Source: Streptomyces naganishii JCM 4654
GTDB taxonomy: Bacteria; Actinomycetota; Actinomycetes; Streptomycetales; Streptomycetaceae
Assembly: GCF_014650575.1 (NCBI RefSeq)
Contig: NZ_BMVF01000020.1
Coordinates: 62,001-126,000 of the forward strand
Length of the DNA stretch: 64,000 bases
Direction: 5' to 3'
Shown here in pieces: positions 1-7,431 of the stretch; the stretch's first letter is position 1; each line of letters starts with the position of its first letter. The translations under genes and the position numbers were made by a program. The notes below the pieces were generated by a model, which did not search any database, was not told the origin of the DNA, and was given only the letters and a program-made list of their open reading frames with translations.

Positions 1-1385
1 CCCAGCGCACCAGCTTCGCCGACGTGGCCGGGATCGACGAGGTCAAGGGCGAGCTGGACGACGTCGTCGACTTCCTCAAGCACCCCGACTCCTACCGGCG
101 CATGGGCGCCAAGATGCCCCGCGGCGTCCTGCTCACCGGGCCGCCGGGCACCGGCAAGACCCTGCTCGCCCGCGCCGTCGCCGGCGAGGCGGGCGTGCCC
201 TTCTTCTCCGCCTCCGCCTCCGAGTTCATCGAGATGATCGTCGGCGTCGGCGCGTCCCGGGTGCGCGAGCTGTTCTCGGAGGCGCGCAAGGTGGCGCCCT
301 CGATCGTCTTCATCGACGAGATCGACACGATCGGCCGGGCCCGCGGCGCCGGCGCCTCGGTGGGCGGCCACGACGAGCGCGAGCAGACCCTGAACCAGAT
401 CCTGACCGAGATGGACGGCTTCTCCGGCTCCGAGGGCGTGATCGTGCTGGCCGCCACCAACCGGGCCGACGTCCTCGACCCGGCCCTGACCCGCCCGGGC
501 CGCTTCGACCGGCTGGTCCAGGTCTCACCGCCCGACCGCGGCGGGCGCGAGGCGATCCTCGCCATCCACACCCGCGAGATCCCGCTCGCCCCCGGGGTCG
601 ACCTCGCCCGGGTCGCCCGTACGACCCCGGGCATGACCGGCGCGGAACTGGCCAACCTCGCCAACGAGGCCGCCCTCCTCGCCGTCAAGCGGCGCCAGCG
701 CGAAGTGACGCAGACCGACTTCTCCGAGGCCCTGGAGAAGGTCCAGCTGGGCGCCGAACGCGCCCTGGTGATGCCCGAGGAGGAGCGCCGGCGCACCGCG
801 TACCACGAGAGCGGCCACGCCCTGCTCGGCATGCTCCAGCCCGGCGCCGACCCCGTACGGAAGATCACCATCGTCCCGCGCGGGAGGGCGCTCGGCGTCA
901 CCCTGTCCACCCCGGAGTCCGACAAGTACGCCTACACCGAGGAGTACCTGCGCGGCCGGATCATCGGCGCGCTGGGCGGCATGGCGGCCGAGCACGTGGT
1001 GTACGCGGTCATCACGACCGGCTCCGAGAACGACCTCGAACAGGTCACCAACATCGCGCGCGGGATGGTGGCCCGCTGGGGCATGAGCGAGCACGTGGGC
1101 CGCCTGTCCGCGCTGCCCAACGACGCCCAGCAGGCCTACGGCCTCTCCGCCGCCCCGCAGACCCTGGACTCCATCGACACCGAGATGCGGCGCATCGTCG
1201 ACGAGTGCTACGAGGAGGCGTGCCGCAAGCTGCGCGACCACCGCGGGCAGCTGGACGCGCTGGCCCGGGCCCTGCTGGAGAACGAGACCCTGGAGGAGGC
1301 CGACGCCTACCGGGTCGCCGGCATCACCCGCCTGAAGAAGGACACCGAGGGGGGCGCCGCCGAGGGCGGGAGCGCGATCGGCTAG
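1..1385 (+). CDS. ftsH: FtsH-family AAA+ zinc metalloprotease, 5' partial
   Basis: Membrane-anchored ATP-dependent protease that degrades misfolded membrane and short-lived cytosolic proteins. The gene starts before the window; the frame reads from base 3. Visible in order: the start of the AAA domain (FADVAG), Walker A GPPGTGKT at bases 138-161, Walker B VFIDEID near 310-330, the arginine-finger region (RPGRFDR), then the peptidase zinc site HESGH at 804-818. The N-terminal membrane segments are therefore outside the window. The C-terminus is ordinary for the family, ending in a short Gly/Ala-rich tail. It converges with the methyltransferase, with only 16 bp between the stop codons, which hold a small 5-bp hairpin (1385-1401). 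The family assignment is secure. Which of the several Streptomyces FtsH copies this is cannot be told from the partial gene. Confidence 0.95.
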   Translation, partial: QRTSFADVAGIDEVKGELDDVVDFLKHPDSYRRMGAKMPRGVLLTGPPGTGKTLLARAVAGEAGVPFFSASASEFIEMIVGVGASRVRELFSEARKVAPSIVFIDEIDTIGRARGAGASVGGHDEREQTLNQILTEMDGFSGSEGVIVLAATNRADVLDPALTRPGRFDRLVQVSPPDRGGREAILAIHTREIPLAPGVDLARVARTTPGMTGAELANLANEAALLAVKRRQREVTQTDFSEALEKVQLGAERALVMPEEERRRTAYHESGHALLGMLQPGADPVRKITIVPRGRALGVTLSTPESDKYAYTEEYLRGRIIGALGGMAAEHVVYAVITTGSENDLEQVTNIARGMVARWGMSEHVGRLSALPNDAQQAYGLSAAPQTLDSIDTEMRRIVDECYEEACRKLRDHRGQLDALARALLENETLEEADAYRVAGITRLKKDTEGGAAEGGSAIG

Positions 1386-1401
1386 GGGCGCAACGGGCCC
1401 C

Positions 1402-2346
1402 TCAGGGCGTGCGTGCGACCAGGTAGCGGAAGACGTTCGGCATCCACACCGTGCCGTCGCGCCGCTGGTGCGCGTGCAGGGCCTCCGCCAGCTCCTTGCC
1501 GACCTGGTTGCGGTCGGTGGCGTCGACCGCCGCGTCGAACAGCCCCGTGGACATCAGCCCGCGCACCGCGCTGTCGAGGCCGGCGTACCCGAAGGGGCAG
1601 GCCACCCGGCCCGAGCCGTCCGGCCGCAGGCCCGCCTGCCGGGCCACCTCCTCCAGGTCGTCGCGCAGCGCCGGACGCGGGCAGCCGGCGCCCCGCAGCG
1701 GATCGGCGAGCTTGGCCGCCACCCGCAGCACGGAGGCCGTGGCGCACCGCTCCGGCGGGCCCCAGCCGGCCAGCACCACCGGCGCCCCCCGCTCGGCGAG
1801 CGGCGTCGCCTCGGCGAGCATCCCGGCCAGCCCCTCGGCGTCCCCCGCCAGACACCCGATCGGCTCGAACGCGGTGATCAGGGTGTACGGGGGCTCGCCC
1901 GCACCCGCGTCCGCATGGGCGCCGGCGCCCCGCACCGCTCGGTCGCCCCCACGGGCATCCGCACGCGGTGCCGCGCCCGCACCGGCGCGCGCCACGCCGG
2001 CCGCCGACGGCGGACCCTCGACGAGCCGGGCGTCCGCACGCGCGCGCGTGTCCCACGCCGGGGGCAGCAGCCGCCGCCGGGCGAGGTCGAGCCGCTCGGG
2101 GCAGGAGTCGACACCGGTGACCGCCGCGCCTCTGGAGGCCGCCATGAGCAGGGCCAGCCCGGAGCCGCAGCCGAGCCCCAGCAGCCGCGTGCCGGAGCCC
2201 ACTTCCAGTCGCTCGTAGACGGCCTCGTAGAGCGGGACCAGCATCCGCTCCTGGATCTCGGACCAGTCACGCGCGCGTGCACGCCGATCCACCCGGGACA
2301 CCGGTCCCGCGTGAGTTACGTGCTGCCGCACGAGCGTAGGTGTCAT
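1402..2346 (-). CDS. Class I SAM-dependent methyltransferase, substrate unknown
   Basis: About 314 residues. Glycine-rich SAM motif I (LLGLGCGSGLALL) lies near residue 55, followed by an acidic motif-II strand (TGVDSCPERLDLARR), typical of class I methyltransferases. The remainder has no catalytic signature that names a substrate, and the middle (around residues 120-150) is an Arg/Ala-rich low-complexity insert. ATG at 2346 was chosen over an in-frame TTG at 2361 because TTG would add only five residues; neither has a good ribosome binding site. The gene stands alone, with ftsH converging at its 3' end and a 600-bp gap at its 5' end. In Streptomyces a methyltransferase at this position upstream of rpsP is familiar, but I know of no established role. 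Confidence 0.8.
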   Translation of the reverse strand: MTPTLVRQHVTHAGPVSRVDRRARARDWSEIQERMLVPLYEAVYERLEVGSGTRLLGLGCGSGLALLMAASRGAAVTGVDSCPERLDLARRRLLPPAWDTRARADARLVEGPPSAAGVARAGAGAAPRADARGGDRAVRGAGAHADAGAGEPPYTLITAFEPIGCLAGDAEGLAGMLAEATPLAERGAPVVLAGWGPPERCATASVLRVAAKLADPLRGAGCPRPALRDDLEEVARQAGLRPDGSGRVACPFGYAGLDSAVRGLMSTGLFDAAVDATDRNQVGKELAEALHAHQRRDGTVWMPNVFRYLVARTP

Positions 2347-2945
2347 GGATAAGCGCCCCAATCAGCCGAGAGTTGCCGCCGTGCCGGATTCCGTGGCCCC
2401 CGTGCAGTGCGCCCGCACTCCCTCCGTATGCCAGGTAACTCCCCGCTCCCCGTCGCGTCCAGGGGTCTCGGGGCCCGGCTTGCGGCCGGTGCGCCCCCCT
2501 GGCGAGATTTCACATCCCGGCAACCTGGGCCCGTACCGCACGCAACGATCGGGCCGCCCGCGCGGGATGGCCGGAACCCGTCGCCCGTCGATGACAGTGG
2601 GTGAGCCGGACGGCCGGCTCGGCGGCCCGGTGGCAGGGGCCCGGCCGGCGCCCGGTAACGTCACGGTCGTCACGTACGCAGACCAGGACGACGCCCCCGC
2701 GCGGGGAAGCGGCCGAAACACCTCTTGCGCATCGCGCGACCCCGCGCGCCCCGCGCACGTCGGGGGCGTACGCGCCGGTGCGTACGCGTTGCTACGCACC
2801 GGCTTGGTATGAGCTGTGAGACTTCTCCGCAGATCAGCGCACCCGCCCTCGTCAGGCAGCATCAGTGGCAACTGACGGGTACGTGCAAATTATTTGGGAT
2901 GGCCCGGAATAGGAACACAGCGGCACCCAGGCTCGTTGTCATTAC
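2347..2945. other. Divergent intergenic region without a supported gene
   Basis: About 600 bp between the divergent methyltransferase and the zinc-ribbon protein. Open frames exist on both strands but lack a coherent codon pattern and recognisable protein features. It holds a perfect hairpin at 2774-2803 and a relatively AT-rich stretch near 2885-2945 that probably contains the promoter of the downstream gene. No convincing -35/-10 pair was identified. Confidence 0.6.
2774..2803. promoter_or_regulatory. Perfect 11-bp inverted repeat
   Basis: GCCGGTGCGTA pairs exactly with TACGCACCGGC across an 8-base loop, about 140 bp upstream of the zinc-ribbon gene. There is no T-run on either side, so an operator or RNA structure is as likely as a terminator. 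Related GTACGCG words flank it at 2767-2773. Confidence 0.5.
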
Positions 2946-3542
2946 GTGAGCACGACACCACCTGTTCTCGCCGCAGAGCTGGCGCAGGCGTGGGCCGATA
3001 TTCAGCGGTACCACCCCGAGCTGCCGGACCTTGCCGCGCCTGAGTCCCTGATCGGGGAGTCGTCGTCCGCGTGCGGGCACGAACTCTCCTTCGAGCGACT
3101 GCTTCACGAGGCAGTCCACGGCATCGCCGCCGCGCGCGGGGTGCGCGACACCTCCCGCGCCGGCCGCTACCACAACCGCCGGTTCCTAGCGATCGCCGAG
3201 GAGCTGGGCCTGGACCACCCCGAGGAGCCGCACCCGAGCAGCGGCTTCTCACTGGTCACGCTCAGCCCCGAGGCCAAGCGGCGCTACCGCCCGACGATCG
3301 AGCGCCTCCAGCGCGCCCTGAAGGCGCACACCGCCGCCACGTCCTCCGACACCGGACGCACCTTCCGCGGCCCGGCCGCCCGCCACGGCTCCTCCGGCGG
3401 CGGCGTGCGGGTCAAGGCGGTGTGCGACTGCGGCCGCAACGTCCGGGTCGTCCCCTCGGTCCTGGCCCAGGCCCCGATCGTGTGCGGGGGGTGCGGCAAG
3501 CCCTTCCGGATCCCGGAGGTGGTGGGCGCGGCGGCGGGCTAG
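2946..3542 (+). CDS. HExxH (SprT-like) protein with C-terminal zinc ribbon
   Basis: 198 residues, GTG start. Residues 54-59 read HEAVHG, a zinc-metallopeptidase style helix, and GRYHNRRF at 73-80 resembles the region after the active site in SprT-like proteins. Residues 110-130 are basic. The C-terminus carries a four-cysteine ribbon: C160, C162, C180 and C183 (CDC ... CGGC). The combination suggests a DNA- or RNA-associated zinc protein, possibly a peptidase. That function is inference; I do not recognise a characterised family member. No clear Shine-Dalgarno precedes the GTG, so a leaderless transcript is possible. A strong hairpin directly follows the stop, so it is probably monocistronic, although rpsP lies just downstream. 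Confidence 0.75.
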   Translation: MSTTPPVLAAELAQAWADIQRYHPELPDLAAPESLIGESSSACGHELSFERLLHEAVHGIAAARGVRDTSRAGRYHNRRFLAIAEELGLDHPEEPHPSSGFSLVTLSPEAKRRYRPTIERLQRALKAHTAATSSDTGRTFRGPAARHGSSGGGVRVKAVCDCGRNVRVVPSVLAQAPIVCGGCGKPFRIPEVVGAAAG

Positions 3543-3571
3543 GGATGAGGCTGCTCGTGGCAGCCCCATCC
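3543..3571 (+). terminator. Hairpin directly after the HExxH gene
   Basis: GGATG-GGCTGC pairs with GCAGCC-CATCC (11 bp with one A/C mismatch, loop of 5) beginning on the base after the stop codon. There is no U tract, as is usual in high-GC actinobacteria. A second perfect 10-bp hairpin (CGGCACCCGG/CCGGGTGCCG, loop AGCG) follows at 3605-3628. Confidence 0.6.
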
Positions 3572-3615
3572 GCGGCCCGCGGTCCGCGAGGCTCACGGCG
3601 CCGGCGGCACCCGGA

Positions 3616-3681
3616 GCGCCGGGTGCCGCTCAGGCGTGCGCCGGGTGCCGCTCAGGCGTGCGCCGGGTGCCGCTCAGGCGT
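3616..3681 (+). repeat. Three perfect tandem copies of a 22-bp unit upstream of rpsP
   Basis: The 22-bp unit starting GCGCCGGGTGCC occurs at 3616-3637, 3638-3659 and 3660-3681 without mismatch, then breaks off within GCCCGG. The array lies about 215 bp before the rpsP start, in a 354-bp gap that otherwise holds two hairpins and the presumed rpsP promoter. The first unit also forms half of the 3605-3628 hairpin. Confidence 0.95.
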
Positions 3682-3896
3682 GCCCGGAAACACCGGATCC
3701 GCCCGTGTCCGTCCGGGGTGCCCACTCTCCGTCGGGAGCGCCCCGCCGGGTATGGCACAATGGCTAGCTGTACTCGACAGCCGCACAGGACCCCTCTCTC
3801 CTCCGGCTGACGCGTCCATCGGGCATTCGGGTACCGCAACCCCACGCGGCCTTCCCGCCGTGCCCAACCACGTCAAATCCAGGAGAATCCACTCCC

Positions 3897-4316
3897 GTGG
3901 CAGTCAAGATCAAGCTGAAGCGTCTGGGCAAGATCCGTTCGCCTCACTACCGCATCGTCGTCGCCGACTCCCGCACCCGCCGTGACGGCCGGGCCATCGA
4001 GGAGATCGGTCTGTACCACCCGGTGCAGAACCCCTCGCGCATCGAGGTCGACGCCGAGCGCGTGGCGTACTGGCTCTCCGTCGGCGCCCAGCCGACCGAG
4101 CCCGTGCTCGCCATCCTGAAGAAGACCGGCGACTGGCAGAAGTTCAAGGGCGAGCCCGCCCCTGCGCCGCTGCTCCAGCCTCAGGAGAAGGCCGCGCGTC
4201 CGTCGTTCGAGGCCCTCGGCGGCGACGACGAGGGCAAGGGTGAGGCGATCACCCAGAAGAAGAAGGCTGAGAAGAAGGACGAGGCCGCTGCCGAGTCCGA
4301 GTCGACCGAGGCCTGA
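3897..4316 (+). CDS. rpsP: 30S ribosomal protein S16
   Basis: Small-subunit protein needed for 30S assembly. The N-terminal MAVKIKLKRLGK and the GRAIEEIGLYHP block are diagnostic. The GTG start at 3897 has AGGAG at 3881-3885. At 139 residues it is longer than the roughly 80-90-residue bacterial norm: from about residue 90 there is an Ala/Glu/Lys-rich charged tail typical of actinobacterial S16. It opens the block rpsP-khpA-rimM-trmD-rplS, the conserved bacterial arrangement linking 30S assembly, tRNA modification and L19. It is separated from khpA by only 5 bp and is therefore probably co-transcribed with it. The promoter should lie in 3690-3870; a CACAAT box at 3756-3761 is a weak candidate -10. 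Confidence 0.98.
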   Translation: MAVKIKLKRLGKIRSPHYRIVVADSRTRRDGRAIEEIGLYHPVQNPSRIEVDAERVAYWLSVGAQPTEPVLAILKKTGDWQKFKGEPAPAPLLQPQEKAARPSFEALGGDDEGKGEAITQKKKAEKKDEAAAESESTEA

Positions 4317-4321
4317 GCAGC

Positions 4322-4561
4322 ATGCTCGAGGAGGCGCTTGAGCACCTCGTGAAGGGCATCGTCGACAACCCTGACGACGTGCAGGTCGCCTCGCGCAACC
4401 TGCGTCGCGGACGCGTGCTCGAGGTCCGGGTCCACCCCGACGACCTCGGCAAGGTCATCGGCCGCAACGGCCGTACGGCACGCGCCCTGCGCACCGTCGT
4501 GGGCGCCATCGGCGGCCGCGGTGTACGCGTCGACCTCGTCGACGTGGACCACGTCCGCTGA
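4322..4561 (+). CDS. khpA: KH-domain RNA-binding protein KhpA (YlqC)
   Basis: 79 residues, essentially one KH domain. The GxxG loop is seen as VIGRNGRTARAL in the second half, preceded by VEVRVHPDD-like strand residues (LEVRVHPDDLGK). KhpA proteins bind RNA, and in firmicutes pair with KhpB/Jag to influence cell division and envelope regulation; the partner is not in this window. ATG at 4322 lies 5 bp after the rpsP stop, so translation is probably coupled. The place between rpsP and rimM is the classical location of this gene. Confidence in the family is high; the physiological role in Streptomyces is not shown by the sequence. Confidence 0.93.
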   Translation: MLEEALEHLVKGIVDNPDDVQVASRNLRRGRVLEVRVHPDDLGKVIGRNGRTARALRTVVGAIGGRGVRVDLVDVDHVR

Positions 4562-4579
4562 CGCTTTACGCAACCGGCT

Positions 4580-4615
4580 CGGGCCGGGGAGGGCCACAGG
4601 GCCGTCCCCGGCCCG
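4580..4615 (+). terminator. Strong hairpin between khpA and rimM
   Basis: CGGGCCGGGGA pairs with TCCCCGGCCCG, continues after one G/G mismatch with four more pairs and closes on a 4-base loop. It lies 19 bp after the khpA stop, inside what is normally one operon, so it may be a partial terminator that sets the ratio of ribosomal protein to rimM-trmD message. Confidence 0.65.
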
Positions 4616-4715
4616 CAGTCGTATCAGCACCAGGTAGGACGAGCGGGCCCGGGCTGTATCGGCAGTCCCGGCGGTCCCGGCAGTTCCAGCAGGAGATGAC
4701 AGGAGAACTGGACAC

Positions 4716-5321
4716 GTGCAGCTGGTAGTCGCACGGATCGGCCGCGCCCACGGCATCAAGGGCGAGGTCACCGTGGAGGTACGTACCGACGAGCCGGAAC
4801 TCAGGCTCGCCCCCGGCGCCGTCCTGGCCACCGACCCCGCCTCCGCCGGGCCGCTGACCATCGAGACGGGCCGCGTGCACAGCGGCCGTCTGCTGCTGCG
4901 CTTCGAGGGCGTCGGCGACCGCACCGCCGCCGAGGCGCTGCGCAACACCCTCCTCATCGCCGAGGTCGACCCGGACGAACTGCCCGAGGAGGAGGACGAG
5001 TACTACGACCACCAGCTGATCGACCTGGACGTGGTCACCGCCGACGGCACGGAGGTCGGCCGGATCACCGAGATCTCCCACCTGCCCTCCCAGGACCTCT
5101 TCATCGTCGAGCGCCCCGACGGCAGCGAGGTGATGATCCCCTTCGTCGAGGAGATCGTCACCGAGATCGACCTGGAGGAGCAGCGCGCCGTCATCACCCC
5201 GCCGCCCGGCCTGATCGACGACCGCGCGGAGATCGCCTCGCCGAGGGACGACAGCGCGGAGACTGCCGTTCCGAAGGACGACAGCGCGGATGTCGCCGCG
5301 CCGGAGGACGACAGCGCATGA
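4716..5321 (+). CDS. rimM: 16S rRNA processing / 30S maturation protein RimM
   Basis: Binds S19 and assists maturation of the 30S head. The N-terminus LVVARIGRAHGIKGEVTV is the RimM signature, followed by the PRC-barrel half (YYDHQLIDLDV ... GEVGRITEISHLPSQD-type region) to about residue 165. The GTG start has AGGAG at 4701-4705, and a second AGGAG lies 10 bp further up. The last 35 residues are not part of the family: they are a decapeptide repeated more than three times (DDRAEIASPR, DDSAETAVPK, DDSADVAAPE, DDSA) encoded by 30-bp repeats from 5217 to the stop. The stop overlaps the trmD ATG (ATGA). The core assignment is secure; the tail is probably disordered and dispensable. Confidence 0.96.
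   Translation: MQLVVARIGRAHGIKGEVTVEVRTDEPELRLAPGAVLATDPASAGPLTIETGRVHSGRLLLRFEGVGDRTAAEALRNTLLIAEVDPDELPEEEDEYYDHQLIDLDVVTADGTEVGRITEISHLPSQDLFIVERPDGSEVMIPFVEEIVTEIDLEEQRAVITPPPGLIDDRAEIASPRDDSAETAVPKDDSADVAAPEDDSA
5217..5318 (+). repeat. 30-bp tandem repeats encoding the RimM tail
   Basis: Units begin at 5217, 5247, 5277 and 5307 with GACGACAGCGCGGA (first unit GACGACCGCGCGGA); the last is truncated by the stop. The unit length is a multiple of three, so copy-number changes keep the frame and leave the overlapping trmD start intact. Confidence 0.9.
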
Positions 5322-6151
5322 GGCTCGACGTCGTCACGATCTTCCCCGAGTACCTCGAACCGCTGAACGTCTCCCTCGTCGGCAAGGCACGCGCGCGTGG
5401 CCGCCTGGACGTGCACGTGCACGACCTGCGCGCGTGGACCCACGACCGCCACAACACCGTCGACGACACCCCCTACGGCGGCGGCCCCGGCATGGTCATG
5501 AAGACCGAGCCCTGGGGCGAGGCCCTGGACTCCGTCCTCGCCGACGGCTACGAGTCCGGCTCCCGCGCGCCCGCGCTGATCGTGCCCACGCCCAGCGGCC
5601 GCCCGTTCACCCAGGAACTCGCCGTCGAACTCTCCGAGCGCCCCTGGCTGATCTTCACCCCGGCCCGCTACGAGGGCATCGACCGCCGCGTCATGGACGA
5701 GTACGCCACCCGTGTGCCGGTGTACGAGGTCTCCATCGGCGACTACGTCCTCGCCGGCGGCGAGGCGGCCGTCCTGGTGATCACCGAGGCCGTCGCACGG
5801 CTGCTGCCCGGCGTCCTCGGCAACGCCGAGTCCCACCGCGACGACTCCTTCGCGCCCGGCGCCATGGCGAACCTCCTCGAGGGCCCCGTCTACACCAAGC
5901 CGCCCCACTGGCGCGGCCGGGGCATCCCCGAGGTGCTGCTCAGCGGCCACCACGGCAGGATCGCCCGCTGGCGCCGCGACGAGGCCCTGCGGCGCACCAC
6001 GGCCCAGCGGCCCGACCTGATCGAGCGCTGCGACCCCAAGGCCTTCGACAAGAAGGACCGCGAGATGCTCTCCATCCTGGGCTGGTCCCCGGACCCGGCC
6101 GGCGAGCCGTACGGCCGATTTTGGCGCAGGACCGAGGGCGTGGAAGAATAG
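5318..6151 (+). CDS. trmD: tRNA (guanine-N1-)-methyltransferase TrmD
   Basis: Methylates G37 of tRNAs to prevent +1 frameshifting. 277 residues. The N-terminal MRLDVVTIFPEY and the YGGGPGMVMK block are diagnostic, and the knotted SPOUT SAM site is visible as RYEGIDRRV ... SIGDYVLAGGEAA. The C-terminal helix domain (FDKKDREMLSILGW) completes the protein. ATG at 5318 overlaps the rimM stop by 4 bp, indicating coupled translation. A Lys/Glu-containing end (RTEGVEE) is normal. It lies 134 bp before rplS, with a small hairpin between them. Confidence 0.97.
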   Translation: MRLDVVTIFPEYLEPLNVSLVGKARARGRLDVHVHDLRAWTHDRHNTVDDTPYGGGPGMVMKTEPWGEALDSVLADGYESGSRAPALIVPTPSGRPFTQELAVELSERPWLIFTPARYEGIDRRVMDEYATRVPVYEVSIGDYVLAGGEAAVLVITEAVARLLPGVLGNAESHRDDSFAPGAMANLLEGPVYTKPPHWRGRGIPEVLLSGHHGRIARWRRDEALRRTTAQRPDLIERCDPKAFDKKDREMLSILGWSPDPAGEPYGRFWRRTEGVEE

Positions 6152-6179
6152 GCGGCTGTTGTGCGCCGTCCGGCGTGCG

Positions 6180-6194
6180 CCCCTGCCACAGGGG
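6180..6194 (+). promoter_or_regulatory. Hairpin in the rplS leader
   Basis: CCCCTG-CCA-CAGGGG, a 6-bp stem about 90 bp before the rplS start in the trmD-rplS gap. It could be part of a leader structure or a weak terminator; there is nothing to decide between them. Confidence 0.35.
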
Positions 6195-6285
6195 GACACG
6201 ACGTCCGCCCCGACGGGCACAGCGCAGATCCCGAACACCTAGTTCCCGTTGATGACCTGTGGCATCAGCGAAGAAAGCAGACGAA

Positions 6286-6636
6286 ATGTCTCACCTGCTC
6301 GACACCGTCGACGCCGCGTCACTGCGTCAGGACATCCCGGCCTTCCGCCCGGGTGACACCGTCAACGTGCACGTCCGCGTCATCGAGGGCAACCGCTCCC
6401 GTGTGCAGCAGTTCAAGGGTGTGGTGATCCGCCGCCAGGGTTCCGGCGTGCGCGAGACCTTCACGGTCCGCAAGGTCTCCTTCTCCGTCGGCGTCGAGCG
6501 CACCTTCCCGGTGCACACCCCGATCGTGGAGAAGATCGAACTCGTGACCCGCGGCGACGTGCGCCGCGCCAAGCTGTACTACCTCCGTGAGCTGCGCGGC
6601 AAGGCCGCGAAGATCAAGGAGAAGCGCGAGAACTGA
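6286..6636 (+). CDS. rplS: 50S ribosomal protein L19
   Basis: Large-subunit protein at the 30S/50S interface. 116 residues from the ATG at 6286 (MSHLLDTVD), the start that matches the length and N-terminus remembered for Streptomyces L19. An in-frame GTG at 6259 would add nine residues. The RVIEGNRSRVQQFKG and RKVSFSVGVERTFP blocks are diagnostic. The ribosome binding site is weak (GAAGAAAG about 10 bp up). It ends the rpsP block; a 10-bp hairpin follows at once, after which the signal peptidase cluster begins. Confidence 0.97.
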   Translation: MSHLLDTVDAASLRQDIPAFRPGDTVNVHVRVIEGNRSRVQQFKGVVIRRQGSGVRETFTVRKVSFSVGVERTFPVHTPIVEKIELVTRGDVRRAKLYYLRELRGKAAKIKEKREN

Positions 6637-6656
6637 GCGCCTTCCGGGATCCACAC

Positions 6657-6681
6657 CGGGGCGGGATAGCATTCCGCCCCG
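6657..6681 (+). promoter_or_regulatory. rplS terminator hairpin overlapping a possible leaderless sipW promoter
   Basis: CGGGGCGG pairs with CCGCCCCG (10 pairs with inner G-T and A-T) ending on the base before the sipW ATG. Inside the loop side lies TAGCAT (6667-6672), an actinobacterial -10-like box 9 bases before the ATG. If it is used, the transcript would be nearly leaderless, which fits the absence of a Shine-Dalgarno for sipW. No good -35 was found. Confidence 0.4.
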
Positions 6682-7431
6682 ATGGACACCGAAGCACAGC
6701 ACACGGAGCGCGACCGCTCCTTCCGCCCCTCCGGCGCCGGACCTCACCGGGCTCCGGACCCGAAGGGGCCGGAAGGGCGGTCGCGTTTCGCGTCGGTGGC
6801 ACGGATCACGGACTGGCTGCCCGGCGGGCGGATCACCCTGACCGCGCTGATCTGCCTGGCCCTTTTGCTCCTCCTCAACACTTTCGTGGTGCAGCCGTTC
6901 CAGATCCCGAGCGGATCCATGGAGAACGCGTTGAGGATCGGGGACCGCGTTCTCGTAAATAAGTTGGCGTACCGTTTCGGTGCCGCGCCGCGGCGCGGCG
7001 ATGTCGTCGTGTTCGACGGCAGCGGGTACTTCGGGGACGCCGACTACGTCAAACGCGTTGTGGGTGTAGGGGGAGACCGCGTGGTCTGCTGCGACAAGGA
7101 GGGGAGGATCCGGGTGAACGGCCGGTCGGTCGACGAGTCGACATTCCTCCACCCCGGCGACAAGCCCTCCACGGTGCCCTTCGACGTCGTCGTCCCCGAC
7201 GGCACCCTGTTCGTCCTCGGCGACCACCGCAGCGACTCCAGCGACTCCCGCGACCACCTCGGCTCACCGGGCGGCGGCATGATCCCGGTCGGCGACGTGA
7301 TCGGCCGCGCGGACTGGATCGCCTGGCCCGTCGGCCACTGGACCCACCTCACCCGCCCGGACGCCTACGCGCGCGTACCCGCCGCCCAGGGGGCCGGCGG
7401 TCCCGCTCGCGCCGGCGGTGCCCATGGGTAA
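6682..7431 (+). CDS. sipW: Type I signal peptidase SipW
   Basis: Removes signal peptides from Sec/Tat-exported proteins at the outer face of the membrane. 249 residues. One N-terminal transmembrane segment (about 51-70) precedes the catalytic serine S79 in IPSGSM; the general base is K124 in the KRVVGVGGD box, and the GDHRSDSSDSR box follows near 220. There is no obvious C-terminal membrane anchor. It is the first of four adjacent signal peptidase genes, the arrangement described in S. lividans, where three sip genes form one operon and sipZ heads another. The end overlaps sipX by 8 bp. Letter assignment follows gene order, not experiment. Confidence 0.92.
   Translation: MDTEAQHTERDRSFRPSGAGPHRAPDPKGPEGRSRFASVARITDWLPGGRITLTALICLALLLLLNTFVVQPFQIPSGSMENALRIGDRVLVNKLAYRFGAAPRRGDVVVFDGSGYFGDADYVKRVVGVGGDRVVCCDKEGRIRVNGRSVDESTFLHPGDKPSTVPFDVVVPDGTLFVLGDHRSDSSDSRDHLGSPGGGMIPVGDVIGRADWIAWPVGHWTHLTRPDAYARVPAAQGAGGPARAGGAHG

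Noticed and set aside
2362..2871. Minus-strand 169-codon frame in the 600-bp gap
   Set aside because: No start signal, no recognisable domain, and mixed third-position bias; probably non-coding.
3756..3761. CACAAT boxes before rpsP and the DUF2469 gene as a shared promoter type
   Set aside because: The words GCACAATGG agree, but no common -35 at a fixed distance was found.
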